Source: Desmodesmus armatus | Taxonomy: Eukaryota > Chlorophyta > Chlorophyceae > Sphaeropleales > Scenedesmaceae | NCBI GenBank assembly: GCA_007449985.2 | Contig: VIIQ02000231.1 | Coordinates: 1-64,000 of the forward strand | DNA length: 64,000 nucleotides | Direction: 5' to 3' | Translations under genes and position numbers: made by a program | Notes under the pieces: model-generated | Seen by the model: the letters and a program-made list of their open reading frames with translations, nothing else | Databases searched by the model: none | Told to the model about the DNA's origin: nothing | Part shown: positions 1 to 11,588 of the stretch, piece by piece | Layout: every line of letters starts with the position of its first letter | Numbering within the stretch: the first letter of the stretch is position 1

Positions 1-3000
1 CCCCCCCCCCCCCCCCCAACACCCACCCATTCCCCACTCCCCCGACCACCACCACCATGCCCACCCCCGCCCACCTTTGCGATTGCCACCCTGCTCTTCG
101 TCCTCCCGACCGTGTATACACGGGCTGCAGCGCCAGCAGACTCCCCCCCCCCCCCACACACACACCGCCCACACCCCCCCCCCCCCCCCCCGCCCACCTT
201 TGCAAGTGCCACCCTGCTCTTCTGTCCCCCCGACAGCGTGTACATGGGCTGCAGCGCCAGCGGACCACTCAGGCCAAAGCTGCCAAGGTGCTGCCGCGCC
301 TCCTGATCCTTCAGCCCCGCATACGAGTTGATCATAATCTGCACACATTACGCAAGAACAGCATTGAAGAGGAAAATGCGATAAGACAGGCACATCCCTG
401 GTACCAGCCAGTGAGCAAGGCTTGCAAGGTCTTGCACTGATGTGCCCCATATCCTCACATCAGGTGAGTGAAGTTGCAGGGCAAACATGTGTGCATCGCC
501 CCCCCTGTCTACTGTATGCCACAGAGGACTGCTCCACAGGCACCGCTGCCATGAGAACAAAGCTTGCATGCATGCAGACCCAAGGCTAAGGCAGTGGCTC
601 CACCCTGACAAACCCTGCCCTTCAAGCATGGTGAGCTCAGCACTTGACTGACATGCCATAACGAAAATCCCCCAATCCTGGGGTCATACATACCTGCAGG
701 GGTGACAGTGCCAGGTCTAGGCCATCCACGTGGTGCTGCTGAACACAGCAAGACGGACCTGCACAATACAGGACAGTACAGTATAGTACAGTACAGTACA
801 AGTTTAGCTGCAGTACTCTACAGCTACAGGACATGCAGTGCGAGTGTGAGCCTGAATATCTGTTGCTTGCCAAACTGAACGCCTACCCAGCTAGACACAG
901 CCAGCTCGGCCTGCTGCTGCTCTTGGTCCCCCTCTTGGGGTTGTTGGGGTTTTACAGGAAGGTAAATACTGCAAACGCACACTCAAACAGTGCAGGATAA
1001 ACAGCAACTGCAGCTAGTTGAGCATAAAACTGACACATGAACCACACGTACCTTGGGGTTGCGTGTGATGTGGCCCCACCACAGGCTCCAGCGTGCCTGA
1101 TATCAACCCTAGCAGCGTGCTTGCCAATGCCTGCATCCTCCAGCAAATGGCAGCGGCGCACAACAGTAGTGACAGTACTACTATGCTGGCAGTGCAGTAC
1201 AGTACAGTACAGTACAGTAGCTGGACCACCATATACACACAGGCTGTGACAAGACCACTGCTTGTAGCGCCGCTCTTGACATCAACATCGATGCGTGAAT
1301 GTCTCTGCAACACTGTCTTGCCAAGACCCTCTGCACTGTGCTGAGTTCTGGACGATGATGATGCCACAGATGAGATAGTCAGGATCCCTACAACAAGTTG
1401 GTTGTTGGCTAGCCAGCAGCATGCAGCTGTGCGTGTGCAAGCTCCACAGATCTGAGAGTCCAGCCGGCTCACCGTTAGGCCCCACGATGGCAGCTCTGCT
1501 TTCCAATCCTGCAAAGACAAAACGTTCCAATAAAGAGTGTGCCATCATCAACGCTGCAGTCAACATTGCACTGCTGCTACTGCTGCTGTTGCTACTGTTT
1601 GTCATGCAACGCCATTGCCACAATCTGCACATGCGCTGCAGTGCAAGCACAGAATGGCTGAGTTTGTGTGCTCAGTGACCGCTCACCAGCCCAAAGTTGG
1701 GGTTCTTGAACAGCGTTGACATGTCCTTTGAAGCATTGCTAGATGTTTCTTAGCAGCGATGTTGCTGGTAAGCTAGGGGTTAAAATTGTGTGTGCTGGCA
1801 GTTATGTTCCGAGCGAGTCACCAGCCCAAAGTGAGGTTCTTGAACAGCGAGGCATGCCCACTGTCCTGATGTAGCTAGTAAGCTAGGGGGACTGGGCTAG
1901 ATGTTGCTAGTAAGCTAGGGCAGACCCACTCACCAGCCCAAAGTTGAGGTTTTTGAATAGCGTTGGTCCCCCTGGGTAGTTGAAGTCAACATCATGGAAG
2001 CCCAGGATGGGTGGTGACACACCAGCAGTGCCCGGGTCGGGGATGGTGAACACATACTCAGGGTCAACCTCTGCACACCCATACACATAACAGCAGGCGG
2101 CAGAATGACATGCGTCATGAGTCATTGCTGCGCCCAGTAGGCAGCTGATGAAGGAGCACTCTGACATGTTCATAGCAACATGGGCACTGCCGGCAGCAAG
2201 GCACGCCACAAAGCCCAAACATGTCAAAGCCCAAAGCGGCAGGGCTTCCAAAAAGCACACACACCAGGCTGGACAGCTTCCCTTATTGCCTGGTGCAATG
2301 CACGGCATTCCTCACACCCACACACCCGCTGTGACAACCGCTGCCCCCCCATCATTGCCCGCTTGTCCCCCCACCCCCCCCCCCCCTGCACCCCCCTACC
2401 CCCCCCCCCCCCAACCTACACCCCCGCAAGCACTTGCCTGTGACCTCCACCTCGGCCATGCGCTCCAGGGCCTTGATGCGGCTCTGAACCAGCTGGCACG
2501 CTTGGCATTGAAGCGGAACTTGTCAATGAACGCCTGCAGCAACGCACGGCAGCGCATGATACAGTGGCCCACACCAATGCACTGTTGAAGCTGATGCACT
2601 ACAGTGCAGTGCAGCGCAGTCGTCGAGCACGCAAGAATGGGCGGAGTCATGCTACAGCACCATCAAAACCCAGACTCTGTCGCGATTGCCGCAACAGGCT
2701 GTGTATTGTCCAAGAAGCAATCACATGCCAGACAGCTGTCTCTGCAGAGAGCCCTATGGATGCCGGACGAATGCATGTCGGACGTGACCGTAACCGCGTA
2801 GATGATGACAGCGCATGCCTGCCACGCACTTGTACATGTGCCCGCTTTGCTGCCTGTGCCTCTGCAGCCTTCTGTGCATTGCGCAACCGCTCAGCTGCTG
2901 TCTTGACAAACACATCATAGTTGCCCTTGTAGGAAAAGATGTTCCTACGCCAGCAGAACCAGTGACGCACACACCAGGGCACAAAGATGAGGCGTCAGTT

Positions 3001-5635
3001 TGCAGACATGAAACATTGTCTGAGGGAGAGCGCTGGCCAGCGCTCGCACAGGGAATCCAATCCCCAGATGCTTCAGTCTCACAGCCCCCACCTGGGCAGC
3101 GCTTGCAATTTCGTTTACAGTAATTGGCCCAGCCAAAAAACCCCCGCGAGGGATTCAGACGCTCACGGCTTACAGTGTGTGCAAATCATAGACACAAGCG
3201 AAAACCTTGTCAGCCAACACCCTCATCACAGGTTTCCCCAGCAGCTTGCACGGATTGTAGCACTCTATCCAGAACCACAACCCTTCCACCCCTCCCACCT
3301 GCTGTGCAGGTGCAGCATGTCGGTGCACACAGCGTTGAGGAACTCGCGTGCGTGGCTGACCACCAGCAGCGTCTTGGGCCACTGGATAAGGTAGTCCTCC
3401 AGCCACAGCACTGCACACAGGCATGAATGAGAGGAGAGGCACAAAGACGGTGATCAGTCGCCACCATGTAGTGCTGGATGCTTGTGATGAGTGTGTGAGC
3501 GAGGATGTGTAGCCACACCACCCTGTGAATTGATAGATACAGCACATGCATCTTCGGAAAAGATACTACCAGGGCCTGCAACAGGCATGAGCCTTCAGCA
3601 GGCTGCTACGATGGACAAAATATTGTGCGTCAGCAAGCCAAGCGTGAAAGCTCCAATCAAGCACACTGACAACCAAGGATTGGATGTGTCCAGCAAACTG
3701 CCAGTGACACTGAACGGCAGAGTGCTGCTCCACTGAGGACGAAACTGACCCCACCCATGGCAAAGGACCCTCCGATCAGCACATCACCCACCTGCGTGAA
3801 GGTCCAAGTGGTTTGTAGGTTCGTCCAGCAGCAGTAGATCCGCTCGACAAACAGCGCCCGCGCCAACGCAACCCGCATCCGCCAGCCTCCACTGAACGTA
3901 CGTGTAGCACGTCTCATCATATCAGCATCGAATGACAATCCCGCCAAAATCGCTGCTGCACGAGCTTCCGCTCCGTCTGCATCGATCTCCACGAGTCGCT
4001 TCCAAACTAGCTGCAGCCGTGCTGACGCTGCTGCTTCCTCTGCTGGACTCAGGTCGCTGCTGCTGGAATGCTGCTGTGGTATCTGCTGCTTTGGGTCTGG
4101 CTGCTGCTGCTGCTGCGGTTCTGCCGACTGCTGCTGCTGCTGCTGCTCAGGCTGGCCCACTGCCAACCCAGCCACACCATTCGTCACAGCCGCGACGTCT
4201 GGCCGTTTTTCCTGTGACAAAGCAGCACACAATGTTTGATTGTGCGATCAATTATGTTTCTGTTTTGTAGTTTGAGTGCACTAGCCGCCATCTGGCGAGT
4301 GCAGCCTAACCGTGTGGGATTTGTGACGGCAGTCAACTGCAAAGATGCTGTGACAGCCGTTCAGCCACAGGGCATTTGACACAATTAGAAGCTGCTGCAT
4401 GCCCCGCACCCCACCCCCACACGCTAGGCTATGAGGCACCAAATGACATGCAACCTGTGGTCAGCATCACCACTCATACATATCCAACTTTCACAGCATC
4501 AGTCTGAACGGCAAAGCCGAACCGAGTGCCTGCTGCAACCAAAATGTCAGAGCGGACGGCTGTGCAGTACGGATGCACACGCACAAGCGCTGTGGGTGCA
4601 GTAAGGTTACGCAGGCCCTGAAATCAACCCACACTCCAAAACCCTACATCACTGCAGCAGTTACACAACCCTACCTCATTGCCATGTAAAACCCTCCCTC
4701 ACCTTATTCAGCAGTGCCATCAGCTGCTTCTCTTCTGCCAGCAGGTCCCACCTCTCAACATCACACTCCAACACAGCCTGGGAGAAAGGCACAGCAAGGC
4801 GGCAGCACAGTCATAGGTTTTGAGGCTTGCCATGGCCAAAGCTTAGGTGCATAATCGACAGGCACTCAGCAATTCTTTTACACCATTCCTTGTTGGACTC
4901 TGCACCAGCGCACTGGAGCGCAAGCTATCACCAACCGCCCACTACTGCTGGAACGTAGGTTTGCCTGAGCACAGCCGCACCATCGTTGCAGCTACAGCAC
5001 ATGGTCAAGCCCTCACACACCTCAGAAGCAGTGAATGCTGTAGACAGCCTGTGTGATGCGGCATCCCCCCCCCCCACCTGTATGACTGTGGTGTCGTCCC
5101 CCACCACCTCCTGCTCCACATGCAGCACCTGACAGCCCTGAGGCAACCCCTTGATCTCACCACCAGCAAGCGCACGCAGAACGTCGTCTTGCCTGTAGGT
5201 ACACCAATATATATCACACAGTCAGGCATGCACTCCTTCCGTTTGTTGAATCAAACTGACAGAAGCCAGAACTGCCAAGAACTCAGCCCCCCACCCTTCA
5301 CAGAACAGGGTTTGCTGGAACAGGGTTCGCAGCAACACCCGGCAGAAGGCAATCTTGCAATCAACAATTGCAGACCCAACCAGCTGCATCGATTGCACAG
5401 CAGTCTCTCTTCAAACCCCAAGCCACGCCCCCCCCCCCCCCCCCCCCGAGCAGACACCAGGCCTAAATGCCAGCCCTACCTGTGCCGTTGCGGCCTATGA
5501 GGCCGTACCGCCTGCCATAGGCCATGATGACTGATGCGTCCTCTATCAGGTCCTTCCCACCATTGCTGACAGAGAAATTCTCCAAGTGGATGTCACGACC
5601 AGCGCAGCTGCCCCTGTAGTGCACAACACACCCAT

Positions 5636-5720
<85 letters not shown>

Positions 5721-8286
5721 ACTTGTTTGATAGATGAAGCAGGCCGTGGCGCTGTCACCATTGCAAAAAAACATCTAATCCTGCACAGAACTAGCATGCT
5801 AGTGTATATCAGGACCCCTACACAGCAGCCCATTTGGCATGCATGCAACGACTCACGCACACAGCAGTTGAGGGAACACGAATAACAGGGCCAAACACAA
5901 CAGAAATGGGTGTGTGGTGCCTGGCAGCATGTAGCAGGGGCCCCATACGTCACAGGGGTCACCTGAACACATCGACGACAGGATGAGGAAGTCCCAACGA
6001 CACAGATCTGCCCAACTGAGATCTGCTCTCCTGAGGGGACATGCGGCATGTACATGTTGATGGGTGCCACTCACTTGTTCCGCTGAATGGTGGGTTTCCT
6101 GCCCACTAGCGCTTCCTGTGCCTGCTTTTGGTGTTCCTCAGCTGCTGCACGTACTGCTGCCAAATCCCTGGCACGAGCCTTGTCCAGCTTGGCCTTGTCC
6201 TGGGCAGCAAAATCACAGCACCCGCCACAGCACGCCAAAGGAGGTCAAAGCACAATATCACACGTGTAATGACTTGACAGTGAGGAATCACTTGGGGAGT
6301 GGGATTGGCAAATCATTGCACCCAGCATCTGTACTTACCCCGCCCATGACGCAAAGAGTGGAATGTTACATGCGGCACACTGATGTAGCAAACCTGCTGC
6401 CACCTCAGCCCTGCGCACAGGCTAGGCATCCTTTTGACCGGATACTTGCTTACCCCACCAGCGCAACCGCCTGCTTCAACGCACTAGGGTTCAGAGGCCC
6501 AGGTGGACCCTAACTAATCGGCATCCTCGATGAACACACCTTTTCACTGATGGCGGGCAGTTGCCAAAGGGGGTCTGTATGAGGTCCTTGCCCAGCAAGC
6601 GCAACCGCCTGCTACAACCCATCAGGGTTCAGAGGTTCAGGTAAAACCCTAACCCTAGCCATGTTCCTGGACCAAACCCTGTTCTGGACCACCCCACCTT
6701 TTCGCTGTTGGAGGGCAGGTTGCTTAAGGGTGTCTGTATGAGGTCCTTGCCGCTTTTCAGCTCCCGGCTGACCCCATGGGCCCAGGCAATGCATGCAGCA
6801 ATTATGCAAACTTCATCTGATGATTTTTGTTCACCCAAAAATCGCAACCGTCTGCTACAACCCATCAGGGTTTAGAGGTCAGGTACAACCCTGACCCTAA
6901 CCAAATCCTTTCCCTCAACAAACCCAGCCCTGGCCAGCCCACCTTTTCACTGATGGAGGGCAGGTTGCCAAAGGGTGTCTGTATGAGATCCTTGCCGCTC
7001 TTCAGCTCCTGGCTCAGCAGCTTCTTGCCATCAGCCTCAGACAGCAACACGGGGCCGGTGCTGAGCGCCTTGGCAGCAGCAGCAGGGTCAAACACAGCAT
7101 CTGCAAGTGGTGGCGACAGCGACAAAAAACTCTTAGCGCCCCAACACATGGCAACAAAGGATGCAGAGTGAGGAGCCCACAGGAGGGAGTGGGTGACATC
7201 GGCCTCAGACAGCAGCACGGGGCCAGTGCTGAGCGCCTCGGCGGCAGCAGCTGCAGGGTATGACACAGCATCTGCAAGTGGTGGCGGCAGCGGGAAAATT
7301 ATCATTGTCCCAACTACACATGACACCAAAGGATACAGTGTGAGAAGCCCACAGGAGGAGGGAGGTGACATCAGCCTCAAACAGCAGCACTTGGCGAGTG
7401 CTGAGCGCCTTGGCAGTAGCGGCCAAATCAACACAGCATCTGCGAAGGGCGACAGCGAAGATAAAACTGGTGATGACCAACAACACATGCATCGCAACCA
7501 GCAGGACGGGGCAAGTGATCAGGGCATTGGCGGCAGCTGCAGCGTCTGACACAAGGCGACAATGTGGTGCCCAAGTTCGCGGTACAGGTCACCAACATAC
7601 AATCCCAGCCCCCCCCCCCCCAGTAATGCTAGATCCACCCTGCCATTGCACCCTGCAAGCTTCACCACTGAGTGTACCGCTGCAATCCCAACCTACCTAG
7701 CTTTGCCGCCAGCTGCCTGCACGCCTCCCTGGCCACATTTGCTGACGGGGAAGATCTCCAAGTCAAGTCAAACTTGACCAACACACCCTTCATTACTCTT
7801 TAGCATGCTAGTGACCCTCCCTGACCTAACACGCTGCTAGCTTCGCATATGTGCACGTATACCACACCTACCTAGCTTTGCCGCCAGCTGCCTGCAAGCC
7901 TCCCTGGCCTCGCCCTCATCAGCACAGCAGCCCGACTCAAGCTGCACACAGTCACACCAGCAGACAGCACACACAGCCTCAATGTGCTTTCACCCACCCA
8001 GCACCGGTCTTACATACCATTCAAATTTGAGGTTTGTGAAGTGATCACTCAACATGACATACTGAACACTGTGCATGCAGCAAGATGGTGATCAAGCTGT
8101 GACACAGCCGCTGGATGTTCTAGCAGCCAGCCAGAGTCATCTGCCAAGCAGCCTGCAGGGGGTAGATCACATCAGAGGGTGTGTCAGAACTCACCAGGAT
8201 TGGTCCGAGGTGCTCAAAGGTCTCTGCACCATCATCACCGTGGTCATAATGCTCATCCTCCAACACACCTATGCCCCACACCAGCA

Positions 8287-8322
<36 letters not shown>

Positions 8323-9570
8323 TACAGTACACGTCATCAGTGGCAGCTGCATGTATTGACATACCAGATGTCTGGTAAGTCTGCTATGGCTGCGTCGACC
8401 CAGGTCAAGGGCATGGGCCGGCCTCATGTTGGAGTTGCCATTGGTTGACTATGTCTCAGCATCACACAACTGCTGGGTCCCTTGAGGGTGTAAGAGGTGT
8501 GTGCTCCCTGCGACGATATGGCCTGAGCTGCTGTAGCTTGTTGGAAAGGAACTACAAATTAGCGGAGCTCAAGATGGGCTCATCACTCGGTTGTGTTGGG
8601 TGGAGGCATATGGGTGGGTGGGTAGGTGCATGGGTGGGTGAACCCTTGCTGTATGGTTTGTATGTGCGGAGGGGTGTGCCGCAGCAGGGCTGTTCCCACG
8701 GATGCCTAGATACACTGCTGCTCTACAGGGCAAACATCTCAGACCTCCCAGCAGCTGCACTGGGTGCTGCTGCTATGTCAGCTATCTTGTCCGTCTGCAA
8801 GACCACTTTTTAGTCCCTTTGTCCTCCCACATTGGCACAGCTGTTCTTTCACATCCCATCCACATTGTCAGAGATGCAACCCTGACAATGGCTTTGCCGC
8901 TATGCATTTGCTGCTGCAGCTGCTGCTCCTGCTGCATGCACAGCGTTGCATGCCATGTGTGTCCATGGGAGTGGTCGGTGCATGCATAGCTTTGGTTGAC
9001 TACGCTTGCGAGATGTGCTGTGACTGCTCAGTCACGTGCATCCTGACTATCATCTGCTGCCCTCCGTGTCACAACACAAAAACCCGGCTGACGAGGCCCT
9101 TCAGCAAGGCTGAACCCGGTCCTGGGAGGCTGGTCTTGCAACTGTCTATCCAATCATCTTGCTTGCAGTGTGCTGGCAGTGGAGTGCAGTGCCAGAGGTT
9201 GCCAGTTGCTGAGAACATGACGCAGCCCTTGTACAGCCATGCATATTTTGACACTGGGGCTTGCATCACAAGCAGCAGAAGGGCTGTTCATCAAGCACCC
9301 GAGTGTTACAGCATCCTCAACAGCAGCGACTTCACTCACAGCAATGTGACATGACACAACTGGCCCATGCAGCCCCCCCCCCTCCCCAGAAACCCTCACC
9401 CCCATTCCTGGAGCACGGCCAAATCACTATTTGTCACTATTTGGCTAGCTGCCGTTATGCAGCAACAGCGCAACATGTAAGTCGGTCTCACCTACAATGT
9501 AGTCAAGGATTGTCTCATCCCCATGACTGCCCAGCACTTCATGCACTACTGCCTTCACATCCACTGACAT
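1..9570 (-). CDS. ABCF-type ATP-binding protein (GCN20/ABCF3-like), 3' end outside window, frameshifted
   Basis: ABCF proteins are soluble, twin-ATPase ribosome-associated factors without membrane domains; GCN20/ABCF3 members act in translation control. Exons in coding order: 9492-9570 (ATG at 9570), 8195-8268, 7872-7941, 6943-7100, 6075-6199, 5480-5613, 5078-5192, 4703-4777, 3792-4211, 3299-3410, 2830-2944, 2438-2533, 1934-2070, 1473-1508, about 1075-1130, 694-738 and 198-338. The first six exons (about 213 residues) read in one frame and match the GCN20-type N-terminal domain ([13 protein letters not shown]). NBD1 shows [29 protein letters not shown] and [18 protein letters not shown]2 shows [21 protein letters not shown] and [14 protein letters not shown] Gln-rich linker lies in exon 9. 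The exon after 2438 uses a GC donor (GCAAGT). At least five small deletions break the frame from exon 7 on, so the copy is either decaying or mis-sequenced. The last exons lie left of the window. Confidence 0.85.
66..141 (-). repeat. Echo of the NBD2 signature exon 3' end and donor
   Basis: This segment repeats, with mismatches and small gaps, the end of the [13 protein letters not shown] exon and its splice donor at about 191-264. It lies just downstream of that exon in gene direction, so it sits inside the following intron. The signature motif is corrupted in the copy, so it is not a usable alternative exon. Confidence 0.7.
770..801. repeat. (AGTAC)n pentanucleotide microsatellite
   Basis: Imperfect five-base repeats in an ABCF intron. 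A second tract of the same unit lies at 1191-1219 in a neighbouring intron of the same gene. Confidence 0.85.
1677..1853 (-). repeat. Two echoes of ABCF exon 13 donor junction
   Basis: The last ~30 bases of exon 13 (coding LFKNLNFGL) plus its donor, true copy at about 1926-1965, recur at about 1815-1853 and again at about 1677-1716. All three keep the coding core and a GTGA-type donor. Both extra copies lie in the intron that follows exon 13. Confidence 0.75.
5637..5717. repeat. (CAG)27 microsatellite in ABCF intron
   Basis: Twenty-seven uninterrupted CAG units on the plus strand. The gene runs on the minus strand, so the transcript carries (CUG)27 a short distance upstream of the acceptor of the exon ending at 5613. 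It is intronic, so it does not encode polyglutamine. Confidence 0.95.
6538..6770 (-). repeat. Two echoes of ABCF exon 4 donor junction
   Basis: The 3' end of exon 4 ([10 protein letters not shown]...LPSISEK and donor, true copy 6935-7015) is repeated at about 6690-6770 and about 6538-6600 in the downstream intron. Each unit is followed by a related stretch containing CCCATCAGGGTT, so the duplicated unit is about 150-250 bp and includes intron sequence. The copies have substitutions and indels. Confidence 0.75.
7190..7560 (-). repeat. Three echoes of ABCF exon 4 acceptor junction
   Basis: The 5' part of exon 4 with its acceptor (coding [13 protein letters not shown], true copy about 7014-7110) recurs at about 7195-7285, 7368-7455 and 7490-7560, increasingly degenerate. 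These copies lie in the intron upstream of exon 4, the side of the junction that was copied. The nearest copy keeps an intact CAG acceptor and most of the reading frame. Confidence 0.75.
7690..7735 (-). repeat. Echo of ABCF exon 3 donor junction
   Basis: The end of exon 3 (coding [10 protein letters not shown]) with its GTAGGT donor at 7865-7912 is repeated at 7690-7735 in the following intron with one or two mismatches over about 40 bases. This is one of the best-preserved echoes. Confidence 0.75.
8281..8323. repeat. CAG/CAA/AAG triplet tract next to an acceptor
   Basis: An interrupted CAG tract (CTG in the ABCF transcript) just upstream of the acceptor of ABCF exon 2, whose upstream edge is 8268. 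It takes the place of the usual polypyrimidine tract. Confidence 0.85.
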
Positions 9571-10554
9571 TACTGCCTCTACCCCACCCTGCTGCTAGTG
9601 CTGCTGTCGTAGCTGGTGCTTGCCTTCTTGAGAGACAGATTTCACAGCAATGCAACAGTGATTGCTACCCTGTGTGTGAGGGTGGGTTGGATGCAGCTGC
9701 TACTGCCAACACTGCTGCCCCTGTGGAGTCATGTGGGAACGTGCTTGTGTGTTTTGTACGATAAACGATTTGACGGTTGACATGCAAACATCAGAAGTCG
9801 CCAGGCACTTTCGATCACCATGAGTTGGGTCAGTTGATCAGCAGTTGAATTAGTAACCCAACTACTGTTGGACAGGAGCTCCTTAAAGGCAGGTTCAACG
9901 CTGCAGGCTGCACTTTTTGCATCATGTTCCTGATGCATTGTTGATCGCCCCTGTTGGCGACGAGTGGTGTGGGCTCAAAGATCAGAATGTGCAGATCACA
10001 TCAATTCTTTGCAGTGGAACGGGTGATGAACAGCGTACTATGGGCTCTGATGTCATGCACAAAGTGACCTTGATTGACGGCAGTGAACTGTGCGAGCACA
10101 GCCAACACAGATGTCCTGCTCCTGAGGATGACAGCAAGACCACAGCAGAAAACCTCCACCCCCTCTTCAAAGTCCGGCCTGCACGTGTCAGAATTGACAC
10201 ACAGCTGGCCCTGAGACATGCCGCAAACGGCATTGTCGATTGACTGCTGTTTGGTCACATCACCACACAGGGAAGCACCATCCTGATGCCACAGCTGCCA
10301 CTGCGCTGCAACCGTAGAGGCTACAAAAAAAAGGCCACATCGAACAAGCAACTGTACATTTCGTGAGGATGCAGACCTCCACACAGCACGATGCTGCTGC
10401 TCCAACCGATCAAAATGTCAGATTATTGCACCACCAACTCGAAAAACCAAAGCATGCAGCTGCTGTCCGAAACGCCCGGCGGCTTGTTTTGCCTTGTGCT
10501 GACCCCTGGTCCAGGGAGCAGCATGCATTCTCAACAGGTTGAGGTCTGATCTAG
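9571..10554. other. Intergenic region upstream of ABCF
   Basis: This stretch holds the presumed 5' flank of the ABCF gene and the 3' flank of the first F-box/LRR gene. About 9982-10405 (-) contains a short coding-like segment (SVLAVLAQF) resembling one at 16581-16811 (SAITQVLAVLAQL). The 3' flanks of the two minus-strand LRR genes therefore appear to have been duplicated along with the genes. No core promoter element could be recognised. Confidence 0.4.
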
Positions 10555-11588
10555 TCAGGCTTTTGCAACGGATACCTTCAGGACTGCTGGCAAGGGCAGC
10601 TCCAGCTGAGCTGCCCACCGCGCAGCAGCATCTATCAAACCCTGCTCTTCCGCCGAGTGCACCACCAAGCACACCTTTGGCACCAATGCCAACCCAACAA
10701 CCACATGCGGACAGCCTCCACAGTGAAGGTTCCCCCCATATCCTGGCTGTCAGCCACATACACTAGCAGCTCTTTCAGCCCACGCACACCCTGCAGCTGC
10801 ATCAACGCAAAAAATGACAATGCTGCTCCCCGAACGTGCAGAGACCGTAGCCGAGGGGTGCTCACAGCTGCTGCCGCACTTGTGAATGCAACCAGCTCAG
10901 CATCACAGGAGGGTGCTAGATCAAGATGGGTCAAGTGCTGCAGGTCTGCCAGAGACCTATACGCTGCAATGCGCTCAGCCGACCCACTATCACCCCCACC
11001 AGTGGGACTGCTGTACGACTTCAGCAGCACCAGCTTTTGCAAATTGGTGCAGCAGCGGCTGAGTGCCAAAAGCTCTCGAATGGACACTATCGCAAATGAG
11101 ACACACTCGAGGTTTGGGAAAGCGCTGACAGGAATATCTAACACCTTGCCTAGCTGCCTGACATGTGGACAAGCTAGCCCTCTCAAGTCATCATCGGGAT
11201 CAAGAAACCAGCCGCCGTGAACAGCTGTCACGTGGCTCAGGGTCTGCAGGACGGGCAGGAAACTGGACGACCAAACATATGCACCCACCTCCTGCAACCC
11301 CTTGAGCTGTCGAAGCACACCATAATATGACTCTGCCTCGAGTGCACCCGCTGCATAACAGTCCATATCCACATGCAGTCTTGTAAGGCGTGTGAGTCGT
11401 GCCAACGCAGCTGAAGCCGCAGGACTCAGGTCCCGGATGCCATCATTGGACAGCAGCTGCAGGTCACACAGCCCAACACACTCACTGATGCTGCTTGGTA
11501 GGCGCACGGCATCCAAAGGTAGCTCCAGCTCAGTGAGGGATGTCAAGGGCCCTGGGAACTGCTGCAACGCTGCATCATCATGATTTTG

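Noticed and set aside
4503..4625. Coding-like minus-strand stretch ([12 protein letters not shown])
   Set aside because: It lies between two ABCF exons that join in phase without it and matches nothing in the ABCF family.
5586..5885. Polyglutamine or polycysteine proteins across the CAG array
   Set aside because: The array lies in an ABCF intron; any frame through it is a consequence of the triplet repeat.
6645..6660. Telomere-like CCCTAACCCTA
   Set aside because: Only two short units inside an ABCF intron echo; not an array.
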